This document shows, in pieces, positions 10,700 through 20,690 of a stretch of 22,737 nucleotides of DNA (position 1 is its first letter; every line of letters begins with the position of its first letter). The notes below the pieces were generated by a model. That model was not told the origin of the DNA, did no database searches, and saw nothing but the letters and a program-made list of their open reading frames with translations. Made by a program: the position numbers and the translations under genes. The DNA comes from Carex sylvatica (taxonomy: Eukaryota; Streptophyta; Magnoliopsida; Poales; Cyperaceae): the NCBI GenBank assembly GCA_964058845.1, contig CAXKVR010000572.1:1-22737 (forward strand). The letters run 5' to 3'.

Positions 10700-10910
10700 A
10701 AAAAAAATATATATAAATTTCTGTTTTGTAAAAAATTAAAAAAAGAAAAAAAGAAAGAAAGTTGGAACCGTAGAACTTTTTCGCGATTTGAAATTAAAAT
10801 TCCAAGCCGTGAAAAAATTCTACGGCTTGAGTATTTTTAAAATTATTTTTAAACCTTGGTTATTATTATTAAAATAATTTTTTAATTGGATAAAAATAAA
10901 AATGTCGGAG

Positions 10911-11780
10911 TTTTCTCATGTGTACGTATGATCCAAAATCTGACTTTGCCATTTTAGAATCCGTATCACCTAAGGTACCTGAGGTGTAAGTGGTAAAACC
11001 TCACTACCTTTTTAACTTGGCACAATTAATCTAAAATCAGGCCACCTACAATCACAATAGAATATGTTTTTTTTTTCTTTTCTCATCTAACTGCTAAAAT
11101 TTTTTCATACATAAATCTCGACCAAAATTAACAGTTAGATGAGAAAAAATAGATTCCAGAAAAAAAACAGCATATGCCATTCCCTTACAAAATAGAGAAG
11201 TATGCAATCCATGTTATAGAACAACACATGCGCATGCAGCGCATAAACTTGCACAAGACATAGCTACTAGTACTGCGCCTTCTTTTTACACTTTCGATAT
11301 CTTTTTACAATTTTTATTCGATATTTTGTTGGTTTTGGGTTGATGCGCGTCATAATAAATACGGAATTATACAATATTTGTTAGGTTAGATCTGTGTCGT
11401 CTCTTGACCAACAAAAAACCAATAAATCAATAAATGGGCCGTGAAATCAAATTGGGCCCAACACTGACATCTTCATGTAGAAATGGAGAATAGCTCTTTT
11501 GATCTACAGTTAGTTCTTCATGTCCAAGTCTATCAGTGACATGTCTACTTCCAAAATCTTAGAATTTATCTATTTTTTTAGAAGGTTTTCTTTCAAAAGT
11601 ACTAGTTGAGTTGTACTGATTATATCTAAATGAAAAATTATAACTACATTTAGTGAAGGAATTAATTTTCTTTTTGGTAGGAACTTCTTCCCAATGAAAG
11701 ATGTGAGTTATTATTGTCATATATAAAGTATGAATAACATCAAAAAACAAATCATATAATAGAGATTAATTAGAAATCTA
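10911..11780. other. Intergenic sequence with a small hairpin and two TGGGCC sites
   Basis: No gene is seen. A stem of about 20 bp with one mismatch joins TTTTCTCATCTAACTGCTAA (11078-11097) to TTAACAGTTAGATGAGAAAA (11128-11147). Two TGGGCC motifs lie at 11435-11440 and 11453-11458, the second within the palindrome TGGGCCCA. They look promoter-like, but no gene was found on either side. Confidence 0.45.
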
Positions 11781-12905
11781 TGTTGGATCTTAATCCAACG
11801 TTGAGCATATATGTAATATAATTATGAATTGTATATTGTCAAATATGGTTGTGACAATTAAAGTGATCAAATTAAGATATTAGACAATCTATGTATTCAA
11901 TAGGATGTGGTCCATAAGTGTGTACAACAATTTAGGCAAAGATAAAATCATTAATGATCTGATTCTGAGATTTGCAAATACAGAAAACTGTCTTTTAGGA
12001 GCCCAGTGCGAGTGACTCACCCGCACCGGATCTAAGTGCGGACGCACGCAGTAATTAGCCAATTTCTATGAACTTCAGGGTAACACGGGAAAAAGTCCGA
12101 GCCTAATACGGACGCACTTGAATCTAGTGCGGACGCACTCAGGAGTTGGACGATTTTCTGAAAGTTTAGACAGAGCAAAAGTCCGAGCCCAGTGCGGGTG
12201 GGCTGACCCGTACTGAGTACTTGGGCAATTTTCAGATTCCAATTTTAGCACAGTGCGGGTGGATGACCCGCACTGAATCTGAGTGCGGACGCACTCATGA
12301 TATAGGCTATTTATGCAATGTAATTTAAGGTGGTTATTTGGACACGTCTCGACCCAGTGCGGACGCACTGAGACGCAGTGTGGGTGAGCCACCCGCACTC
12401 ACGCTGTCTGATGTGTAATGTTATAAATAGATGGATCCCCAAGGCACAAGATAACCAACTCATCTCAGAATTCATATAGAGGTTATTCTATACATAATTT
12501 TGGAGGCCTTCTCTTTCTCTTCCACCATTAAAGAATTGAGAGGAGAAATCCATAAGGAAATTGGAGAGTATTTCTCAAGACGATCTTGTTGTTTTGGAAG
12601 ACCTAATCTATAATCTAACCAAAAAGGCGTGAAAGAAAAAACTATCTAAAGTCTTGTCTCGCACTCACGGAGACGGTTGCCGCTCTTACAACGAATTCGG
12701 AATTCCATGGCAAACAACATGGAATCAGGTATTGTATTCCGCACTTAAGTTTAAGTTTTTGAGTCTCTTTGACATAGGACGGTCTTAGGTTAAGATGAAA
12801 AATATTTCTTCTTCTCCGGAGTATAAGTGTTTGACTCTTAGATTAAATGTAATTGTTTGATCTCTAGATAAGACATAATTATTTAGCCTTTATGATTCCC
12901 CAACA
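11781..12905 (+). mobile_element. Solo LTR of 1125 bp with 5-bp target duplication ATCTA
   Basis: The sequence starts TGTTGG and ends CCAACA, the canonical short inverted ends of an LTR. It is flanked by ATCTA on both sides (11776-11780 and 12906-12910). No primer-binding site or polypurine tract adjoins it, so it is a solo LTR left by recombination between two LTRs. A TATA box (TATAAATA, 12422-12429) and the following leader give the + orientation. The upstream U3-like half carries many GTGCGGACGCAC-type motifs. The superfamily cannot be fixed from the LTR alone. Confidence 0.92.
12005..12405. repeat. Cluster of AGTGCGGACGCACT / GTGCGGGTG...CACCCGCAC palindromes
   Basis: Within the U3-like half of the solo LTR are short palindromic modules: AGTGCGGACGCAC at about 12035, ACGGACGCACTT near 12109, AGTGCGGACGCACT at 12126, CAGTGCGGGTGG-CTGACCCGTACTG near 12190, CAGTGCGGGTGGATGACCCG near 12252, AGTGCGGACGCACT near 12281, and a CAGTGCGGACGCACTG plus GTGGGTGAGCCACCCGCAC pair at 12355-12400. 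They are much more GC-rich than the rest of the LTR. Possible roles are enhancer sites or RNA hairpins. Confidence 0.75.
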
Positions 12906-12910
12906 ATCTA

Positions 12911-13782
12911 AACATCAAATTTTCTCAAGTAGACAAGGGCACTGATAAAGCATAATAAATGAAGCATGCAATTGTAACTATATAGAAAGATAAAATATTT
13001 TGAACATTACACTGCTTCCAGAAGAAATAGAAAAGTACATAAAAGTAAAGATAAAATAAGACAAAGCTCAAGAGGGATAGACAAGATTAACACTTAACAC
13101 ACTCTTGATAAATAAGAAAACCATCAAGAGCCATGATGAGTTCTTTCAATTTAGATAGAAGTCTTGCAAAATCAAGAACACAATACATATAAGAACATAA
13201 AAATATTATAATACAAGCTCAGTAAAGATAGCACCGTTAATTAAACAACTTCAGTATTCTCTGCATATATACATTTCAGTATACTCTTTTTCCACCATAA
13301 CAGCCCAAACAGCAAGAGCAAGAGCAGCCATAAACTGAAAATTGAGTAAGGTAACAGGTTTTCAATGAGGTCATATTTGGAAAATTTATGAGGTAGGTAA
13401 AATGATGATAACATGATTAGCAGATGGAGAAAGGTAAATGGTGAAGTTGCTGCTATAGAAGGTCAGATCGTTGCATGTAGTGGGGCCATGACTGACATAG
13501 TGATATGGTCTATTATTATTCATTTTTTAAGATAATATGAACTCTGACATGGCTAATAGCAAAAACGTATAGAACGTACATTTTGACCATATATGACACA
13601 TCGATAATAAATGTTTGATGACTGATGCACGCAAAGGGGGAATAAATTTGATCCGTTTCCAGACCCCAGTTTGTAGGAAATTGAAAGGACATTTTTTATA
13701 TACACAAATAAGACTGAAATTGATGATTTTAACAAATAAGAGGAACCAGTAGAAAGAAAGAATGATTTATATTTTCTGATAT
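12911..13782. other. Intergenic sequence without a clear gene
   Basis: This is AT-rich sequence lying between the solo LTR and the copia fragment. A minus-strand exon-like stretch (13251-13334: a CAG acceptor, then 27 codons beginning FMAALALAVWAVMVEKEY and a TGA) is the only coding-like signal. It was not recognised and has no visible partner exon. Confidence 0.4.
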
Positions 13783-14085
13783 TGTTGAGTTGATTTTTGT
13801 ACACTCAGTACATATTCTTGTATAGGCTGATTACTAGCCGTTATTATTTCTTAATTTACAATTAGTCGTTTGTACTGATAAATATAGCTTGATTAATTAT
13901 ACTGATTTGTACTGGTCGTTATTTCCTAATTATTCTAATTGGATTTAGATATTATAATAATTGGATCATGTTTTGATTTAATATCTTCAACACTTCCTCG
14001 GAAACTAGAATTGTAGATGTCAATCAATTGTAGCTTGTTTGTAACTTGTTCAAATGGTTTTGGTTCTAATCCTTTCATAAACATA
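13783..14085 (-). mobile_element. Ty1/copia retrotransposon 3' end: RNase H tail plus short LTR
   Basis: The minus-strand translation of 13993-14085 gives MFMKGLEPKPFEQVTNKLQL followed by IDIYNSSFRGSVE. This matches the conserved C-terminus of plant copia polyproteins (ADMFTKGL ... GG/RGSV). A two-base insertion breaks the frame just before this segment, at about 14080. Directly after it comes an LTR of 210 bp occupying 13783-13992, with TGTTGA and TCAACA at its ends. The rest of the polyprotein and the 5' LTR are missing. It is a dead remnant. Confidence 0.75.
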
Positions 14086-14819
14086 TATCACTAAATATAA
14101 ATCATCAATTATGTTCTTTACACTTTATAATTTTTGCAATTACAAGTTAATATTTTCCAATCATTCCTCATAAAATAAAATAACACTACAATAGCTTTTT
14201 CAGCCTAGCTACATGATTTCATTCAGTAAAATTCAATCCTATGTAATAAAGACTATGTCACTATCAACTGTGCTACAATCAGTGGCCTTCATATTTGCCT
14301 ATCATCTTTAGGTAAAATAAAAAAAGGTAGTTACGCATAAAACTTCATTTCAAATATGAAGGCCTAACCACCAATTCTTTCTAAAAAGATTTGGAATATG
14401 CAATATTATTTTAACAAACTTTATGGCAACCTTAACAACTTACCAAACCATTTAACAAAACTAAACATGGAAACATTACTTCTATTTTTCTTATAATTTA
14501 CTTGAATTATTTATCAAACATTTTGATACAATTTCGAAATTAATATGAGATCCAAAAACAAAATTAAAACTAATTGGTGATCAACCAAATTTGACACAAG
14601 AAATATCTATACAATAAAATAAACATATCTATGATATATTATTTTTTCAATATTGGTTTCAGTTTTTCCTTTTTTTTTTATCACAAATTAAAATAGATTT
14701 CGTTGTTAATATATCTCTTTGCTTCATACATGAACATTAATATATATTATGATTAACCTTGTTTTACCAAATCTGCAATCACATATTTTATGTCAAGTCA
14801 ATGTTGGATATAAGATCAA
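14086..14819. other. AT-rich intergenic sequence
   Basis: No gene, RNA or repeat unit is recognised here. It may include more of the decayed copia interior, but nothing readable was found. Confidence 0.5.
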
Positions 14820-15023
14820 GTGGTATCCCAAGAAAAGAAGCAGGTACATGCATTGGCAGTTGCCACCTTATATGAGATTTCATATCAGTTACCAATATCG
14901 AATTATGAATTGGGACAAGTGAAGCATGAAATAACATCTCTTCTCTTGCCTCCTTTGTCACGCAACAGAGATACAGAGAGAGCGATAGTCGAGAAAAAAG
15001 GTTGTACGGACAAGCCAGTCTGA
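14820..15023 (+). CDS. Uncharacterised 67-codon ORF
   Basis: The ORF runs from ATG to TGA and starts MVSQEKKQVHALAVATLYEI. It is mixed in composition (Glu, Lys, Leu, Gln), with no signal peptide, membrane segment or recognised motif. Its codon use looks more protein-like than that of neighbouring random frames. There is no obvious promoter, but the ORF could be an exon of a longer, broken gene. I do not recognise the product, and chance is a real alternative. Confidence 0.2.
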   Translation: MVSQEKKQVHALAVATLYEISYQLPISNYELGQVKHEITSLLLPPLSRNRDTERAIVEKKGCTDKPV

Positions 15024-15220
15024 AAAAATGATACAGAATTTAAAAAAGAGAGAGTTTGTCTTGACTTGCATCTTTTTAAAAAAGGACCAAATGTTCTGTT
15101 AAATTAATAATTAAATGGTGGAATAGTTCGTCTAACATCCGAAAAAGATGAGTCGTTATTATTCTAAAAAATAGCTTGGTTCTGTTGCGCTTTCCTAAGC
15201 ATAGCTTCTTGGGATTTAGC

Positions 15221-15373
15221 TGGGCCGTTGCTTCTCTAGGCCTTGCCTGTACTTAAAACAGAAAAGCAAACTCAAATAATTGATTGGGCTATGAAATTAA
15301 ACTATTTGGGCTCTAAATAAGAGGAGTCGGTTTTTTATTGGGCCGTGCTGGAAGCAGAAATTTTATATGGGCT
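15221..15373 (+). promoter_or_regulatory. Orphan cluster of five TGGGCC/T site II motifs
   Basis: TGGGCY occurs on the + strand at 15221-15226, 15285-15290, 15307-15312, 15339-15344 and 15368-15373, with a further GGGCCA near 15398. This density within about 150 bp is typical of promoters of plant housekeeping genes (ribosomal, mitochondrial, cell cycle) bound by TCP factors. The sequence just downstream (15415-15537) has short ATG-led frames only and is interrupted by a hAT element at 15538. The promoter may have lost its gene, or may drive an RNA or a product not recognised here. Confidence 0.5.
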
Positions 15374-15537
15374 GAGAGAAAAGGAAATAAAAGATCGGGC
15401 CACATAGCCGCCGAATGAACCCCATTCCGCACCCTTCTCTGTCCAACTCGTGGTTCATGAAGACCACTGTTAAAGCTTGCTCCACGGCTTAAATGAACCC
15501 TGTCCAGCCGAAGAGTGGGTAAGAAATGAGCTGAGGT

Positions 15538-16103
15538 TAGAGTGGAAAAAATGGCACGCCGGAGCCGGTTCCGTCACGGAATAGCACGGCTCCGGCACGG
15601 AATAGCACGGCTCCGGCACAGCACGGCACAGTACAGATGTCAGATACGTGCTTTGTGTGTCCCGTGCTGTGACCATTTGCGTGCCGTGACCAATTATTAG
15701 CAAAAAAGACACGGCACGGCACGGCACGGCACGGCACGGAACAGGAGAAGATAGGAGATTAGGAGCAACGATTTGGTCACGGCACGCGAGTCACGCGCAC
15801 GGCACGAAAATTACCTTCGTCACAGCACGGAACACGGCACGAAACACGGCACGGCACGGAACGGGAGAAGGTAGGAGACTAGGAGCACCGATTTGGTCAC
15901 GGCACGACTTGATCACGGCACGCGAGTCACGGTACGACTTGATCATGGCGTGACTCGCGTGCCGTGACTACCCCTCATAATTTTGATCACGGCACGGCAC
16001 GACACGTGAAAAATTAACTTAATTATGATACGGCACGGCAAGTGACCAAAATCACAGCATGTTAATCACAGCACGGCACGGCACGTCACGTTTTTCCACA
16101 CTA
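15538..16103. mobile_element. Non-autonomous hAT element made of CACGG repeats
   Basis: The element is 566 bp and starts TAGAGTGGAAAAA and ends TTTTTCCACACTA, giving imperfect terminal inverted repeats. It is flanked by the 8-bp direct repeat GCTGAGGT (15530-15537 and 16104-16111), the duplication length typical of hAT transposons. The interior is a GC-rich array of GGCACGGCAC units in both orientations (for example a long run at 15708-15739 and mirrored GTGCCGTGAC blocks near 15680 and 15958). It encodes nothing. The minus-strand open frames across it are products of the repeat. Confidence 0.88.
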
Positions 16104-16111
16104 GCTGAGGT

Positions 16112-17490
16112 CTTTCTCACTATCTCTCTGTGCTGTCGGCTTATGAAGTTCGCCATCAAATTTCTACGCGGTTCATGTGCACATTGCATTTGATCAGAAA
16201 TTTTTTATCTATGAAAATTAAAGAAAAAGGTAGAGAAAGAAACCGAACGAATACATTTATATTCTTAATAGACAGAAAGATTGATAAAATTTTAACCAAT
16301 TCTAAAAATCAAACAGTTTATTCCTACCGATTCAAATTAGTTTTTTTTCTTTTAATTTATTAGTAAAATATAATAGAAACAAAGTTTACGAAAATAGATA
16401 TCATAAAGTTTAAATATAATAGAAACATTATACCAATTTGTTTTTAAAAAAAATATTTTTTTAGAAATATAATATAAGAATTCTATACATAAGATTAAAA
16501 AAAACTAAGTTTAGGTCGGTAAAATTCTACTGATTCAAACTTTTTGATTTTTAGGATCAATAGATACCCTACCGATCTTTCTGCCAATCAAAAAAAATAT
16601 AATGTACTATTTTTGTTTCTTTCTTTCATTTTGATCTGACTGAAGGACCTCACACCCAGCAGCCAATAAGCACTCAGCTTTCACTCTCTCTCGTCTCTTT
16701 TCTTAGACAAAGCACGTAAGAATTTTGATCTGCCAACATCAGTGATTTAATTTGCTGAATTTTAAATAGTTAATATAAAAAATTGTGCAATTATGACTTT
16801 TTGTTACAATGTAGTATTTATTGTGTTGAAGTCTATATTCAGTTTTATGAACATTTCCTACACTCTTTCTTCCTTACAATTTTTTCATATAAATATTGTT
16901 ATAAAAATAATTAATTGATAATTTTTTATTTTTATGTTATTGATATAAAAATAATTAACATATTTACGCACTAAATAATTACTTACCTTTTATTACTTTT
17001 CAATTTAACGAAGAAGTAGACAAAATAATTTATTTCATTATAGAAGGAAGAGAAATTATTAAAAAAAAAATATATTGTTAAAAATGAAATATTTGATCTG
17101 ATTTAGTTTTATTTATTGTATATTGTTTGTTTGAATTTTAAACCCATAGCAAAGTACGGACAAAATACTAGTTTAACCCTACATTTCACAAACACAATTC
17201 GCAACCTCGTCTCTCAATATTTCATCAAACATGGCAGCCATTTAAGATAAATCAACTTTTGTCAAATCCCATAATGAACGTATACTTCTTGTAGGTTGTT
17301 GTTGCAGTAGAATCTCTATCGGGAAGCAGTATCACCATTAGAGGCCTACTGGCTCTCTGTCTTACCCAACACCACCATGCCAAATGCCATTCGCAATCTC
17401 ATTGATGGTTCACTTTCTGCTTTTTAATTGCATTGGCATAAAACAAAACAGAACATGCATGGCGTAGTTGAAATGACCACCAAGGCACCA
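16112..17490. other. AT-rich intergenic sequence
   Basis: No gene is recognised. The first ~100 bp continue the leader-like sequence that was split by the hAT insertion. A CT-rich stretch lies near 16679-16705. The remainder is AT-rich with poly-A and poly-T runs and no clear repeats. Confidence 0.5.
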
Positions 17491-17499
17491 ATATATATA
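17491..17499 (+). promoter_or_regulatory. Candidate TATA box of the BURP pseudogene
   Basis: ATATATATA lies 55-65 bp upstream of the ATG at 17555, which opens a hydrophobic signal-peptide-like frame. The position suits a TATA box, though such AT runs are common here. Confidence 0.35.
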
Positions 17500-17554
17500 C
17501 AATATAATTTACTTGTATAAATCCGAGTTAATTTTGAATCTTCCAGTAGCTAGC

Positions 17555-18593
17555 ATGAGAAGTATACTATTGCTCATTTTTAATTTTCCATTATTTATGG
17601 TTGTTATCACTTTATTTTCACTACACTAAATTAATTATCACATTTGTTGGAGATATAGTTTCCTTGAAAGCTTTCTAGAATGCAAGTACGTACGTACTAT
17701 TGTCCTGGACTCCTATGTACGCACGCGCAATTCTAATTAACTTTTGTTTACTTGTGACAGTTATGAAGGATTCTACAGTCGCCAAAAACCGAGTGATCGA
17801 AGGTGCGTGACGGCATGGGGTGGTGTGTTCTTAGATATTTGCCTGGTGAATTACCTTCAGCTGACTATGTTCCAAGCACGTTCTTCCGGATGAAAAACAT
17901 GTATCCTGGAGCCCAAATGAACCAAGGGCTCGACTTCGATCAAACCATAATTGGAGGTGCCTTTGTTCCCCGCGCAAAAGAAGATGGCGTAAAATTATCT
18001 TCAGAGAACCTCTCACAGATCTTAGACCATTTTTCCATGGTCCCAGGTAGTAAAGAAGCAAAATAAATGGAGAAAATCCTCAAAGACTGTGAGGTACAAC
18101 CTTTGATGGGTGAGAAGAAGTTTTGTTCAACTTCTCTCGAGGTCATGATCGATAACGTCATCGCTTTACTCGGGATCACTAATATAAAAGCCCTTTCCAC
18201 AACTAACCACCAGAATAACGGGAGAGATCAACAAGGAAAAACGGTATACACGATAGCTTCCCCAATAAAGAAAATACCCTATCATTCTAGATTGGTTATA
18301 TGCCACCAGGAGCCATCACCACAGGCAATACACACTACTGCGCGCCATATATACCAATCATATTGCATATGGAGGATTTGTGATTCCTCTTGTTGGAATG
18401 GATGGGTCAAAGGTTAATGCTGTTGCTGTGTGCCATCATGATAAAATGAACATGCGTGCATCGATTCTTTTTCGAGGCGTTGAATGTGGAGCCTGGCGCC
18501 GTTGAACAAATTTGCCATTTCCTCCTAGAAAATCATCTTATTTGGGTTTCTAGTGAAGCAATGAGCAAAGCTGTGGATATATATTTGTTCTGA
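17555..18593 (+). pseudogene. BURP-domain protein pseudogene (RD22/USP-like)
   Basis: BURP proteins are secreted plant cell-wall-associated proteins ending in a domain with FF, two cysteines and four CH motifs. Here the domain is readable but spread over three frames. STFFRMKNMYPGAQMN (near 17875) is the FF block. EKILKDCE and GEKKFCSTSLEVM (18067-18150) carry the two cysteines. CHQEPSP begins at 18301, IPLVGMDGSKVNAVAVCHHD at about 18389, and VEPGAV-QICHFLLENHLIWV at about 18490-18547. An in-frame TAA lies at 18064-18066, a net frameshift occurs between 18331 and 18374, and another between 18436 and 18474. The second CH site reads Cys-Ala. An upstream ATG at 17555 opens a hydrophobic 24-codon frame that may be the old signal-peptide exon. 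The N-terminal region is short. The gene is clearly dead as a full protein. Confidence 0.85.
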
Positions 18594-19447
18594 TTGTGTA
18601 TCTTGAAGTTTAATTGTGTTTTATTTTCACCTGGCCCTTAGTGTAACTTCAATTGTAGCAAATAATTAATGTTTTGCTTGCATAACATAGTTCGTTTGCA
18701 TGTGTCCCAAAGCTTCTCGATCACTAGCTATCTCTGGGGAGAGATCAACAGAGCATTAATTTATGAGCATTAATTTGTTTCTCAAATTTGCAGAGTAAAT
18801 AACTTGCCAAAATAATTCTCATTCTCGCGGTATATATACTTTACCCAAATGACAAGTAGTTTGTGACTCGTTATTATAACCTACAAATAATCAAATATAT
18901 TACACACTTTTTTTTCTTTTTTTTACACTAAAATTGATTAAGAAGCACTTGAAATTTTTGTTACTTTTAAAGATGAATTTATGTATACTCGAAATTAACT
19001 AAGTTACCAATTATGACCATTATAATTAATTCAGTGCTTCTCTAAAGATAATTGTTTTATTTTCTTTTTTCCAAAATGCTTGTAGCGGTTATTATTTGGA
19101 ACACAAGCATATTAGAAAAATAATAAAAGTTTCTTTACCTCAACATAAAATCATAAAATTGTGCGAATAATTGCTATATATACTCGTACTTTTATATCTA
19201 GCAATTATATATAATATCCTATTTATTTTGAAACCTCATATCCAGTCAACCAGAATAAAATTAATTAATTAATTAATTAAAGACGTACCATTCATTAAAT
19301 GACCACTCATTCCTATGCATTGATTAAACCTATGATCGTCACCAATCTTAGATCTCTAATCTGCAGTCATATATGGCCCATCTTTTCCTCCTCTTTTTAC
19401 TTTAAATGAGTATGTAACTCTATTATTTTATTTATTCAATAGCATTA
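18594..19447. other. Downstream flank of the BURP pseudogene, AT-rich
   Basis: This is 3'-UTR-like T-rich sequence followed by intergenic DNA. It contains a (TTAA)5 microsatellite at 19261-19280. No gene or element boundary is recognised. Confidence 0.5.
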
Positions 19448-19985
19448 GCTTCGACTAGTACCCGTACCCTATATTCGTACCCGATATCCGTATTCGTACC
19501 CGTACTCTATATCCGTATCCGACCGTATCCTATACCCATACCCGTTAAATTTTCAAAAAAAATCAATTTTTTTTTAAATTTCGAAATCCCACCGGTTCAA
19601 CCGGTCCTGTACCGGTCTAATCAAACCCGGACTGGCCGGGCTCACCCATCCCGTCGGTTTTTTTTTTTTTTTCAAAATTTTTTTTTTCAATTTTTTTTTT
19701 CAAATTTTATTCCCTCTCTAATATTTTCTTTAAATACCCCGTCTTCCTCTAAAAAAATTCACACTCTCATTCTCTCATCTCTCAATCTCTCAATCTCTCA
19801 TTCTCTCAATCTCAATTCTCAAATTTTATTATTCCCATTTTTTTAATTTATTGTTTAAAAAAAATATAGTTGTAAATTTAATTCATTCTACAAATCCGCA
19901 AACGAAATTACGAAGGTATCGAAATTACGAAGTTCGGCACCTCCCGCAATATTTTTTCGCGAGATTTAAACGTAACATTTATTTC
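19448..19985 (+). mobile_element. hAT-like leader: TACCCG, CCGGT and CTCTCAT repeat blocks
   Basis: Three consecutive low-complexity blocks are seen: degenerate TACCCGTA/ATCCGTA units (19458-19546), CCGGTTCAACCGGTCC-type units (19590-19658), and a CTCTCATTCTCTCAATCTCT tract (19763-19820). They are followed by TCTACAAATCCGCAAACGAA, an ATTACGAA duplication (19905-19931) and CGGCACCTCCCGC. This order resembles the 5' leader of plant hAT (RICESLEEPER-type) elements. No transposase follows in the window and no right end was found, so it is a truncated or rearranged remnant. Confidence 0.4.
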
Positions 19986-20159
19986 ATTTAAGATTAATTT
20001 ATTTTTGTAGAGTACATTTAGTTTATGCTAGATTTATTGAATATTAAGTAATTAGATTTGTTAGATTTGTTAAATTTATTAAGTAATTAGATTTGTTAGA
20101 TTTATTTATGTTAGATTTGTTAGATTTATTGAATATGTTAGATTTATTTAGTTTATGTT

Positions 20160-20690
20160 AGATTTGAATATGTGAAGTAATTATATTTGTTTTGAATATG
20201 TTAGATTTTATTTTTTTAATTGTTAGATTTAATTTTAATATGTGAAAAAAATAGGTTAGTTTTATTTTTTTGAATATGTGAAGTAATTAGATTTGTTTTT
20301 AATATGTTAGATTTATTTTTTAAAATTCGAATTTATTTTTAATATGTAAAAAAAATTGGTTAGTTTTATAGATTTGAATATGTGAAGTAATTAGATTTGT
20401 TTTGAATATGTTAGATTTATTTTTCAAAATTCGGATTTATTTTTAATATGTGAAAAAAAATAGTTAGTTTTGTAGATTTGAATATGTGAAGTAATTATAT
20501 TTGTTTTGAATAGGTTAGATTTATTTTTCAAAATTCGGATTTATTTTTAATATGTGAAAAAAATTGGTTAGTTTTATAAATTTGAATATGTGAAGTAATT
20601 ATATTTGTTTTGAATAGGTTAGATTTATTTTTAATATGTGAAAAAATTGGTTAGTTTTATAGATTTGAATATGTGAAGTAACTATTTTTT
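20160..20690 (+). repeat. Minisatellite with a ~104-bp unit
   Basis: The block TTTGAATATGTGAAGTAATT recurs, starting near 20164, 20271, 20374, 20477, 20581 and 20664. It is separated by TTAGATTTATTTTT, AAATTCGGATTTATTTTTAA and GGTTAGTTTTATAGA segments. The spacing is about 103-109 bp except for the last, shorter copy. Looser GTTAGATTTATT repeats precede it from about 20020. Confidence 0.85.

Larger units (their letters stand above)
8733..10910. repeat. Giant nested palindrome (inverted repeat of two palindromes)
   Basis: The outer ends are CTCCGACATTTTTATTTTTA at 8733 and its complement ending GTCGGAG at 10910. Moving inward, the arms match through an AT-rich block, the CCGTGAAAAAATT(C/T)(C/T)ACGG hairpins (8813-8880 and 10764-10832), a ~620-bp palindromic unit in each arm, and AAA/TTT-rich sequence. 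They meet at a unique loop of about 55 bp (9583-9637) containing ACCGGTTACCGGT. The right arm is lengthened by a MITE insertion. No coding frame is present. TTTT flanks both ends, but this is too simple to prove a target duplication. A foldback-type DNA transposon is the likely nature; the superfamily is unresolved. Confidence 0.8.

Noticed and set aside
10966..11020. Possible tRNA-derived SINE (GAGGTGTAAGTGGTAAAACC resembles a box A)
   Set aside because: No box B (GGTTCGANNCC) follows at the right distance, and no poly-A/T tail or target duplication was found.
12075..12398. Minus-strand open frame of 107 codons across the solo LTR
   Set aside because: It is a translation of the GTGCGG palindrome array, giving repeated Arg-Thr-His-Pro-His words, and it lies wholly inside the LTR.
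13251..13334. Minus-strand exon-like stretch (CAG acceptor, then FMAALALAVWAVMVEKEY)
   Set aside because: It is hydrophobic and plausible as a last exon, but it is only 27 codons, no upstream exon was found and no family was recognised.
15470..15737. Two minus-strand open frames of 66-85 codons
   Set aside because: They arise from the CACGG repeat of the hAT element, with repeated Pro-Cys-Arg-Ala and Glu-Pro-Cys-Tyr words, and they cross its boundary.
17831..18200. Minus-strand open frames opposite the BURP pseudogene
   Set aside because: They are antisense shadows of the BURP coding sequence, whose plus-strand motifs are clear.
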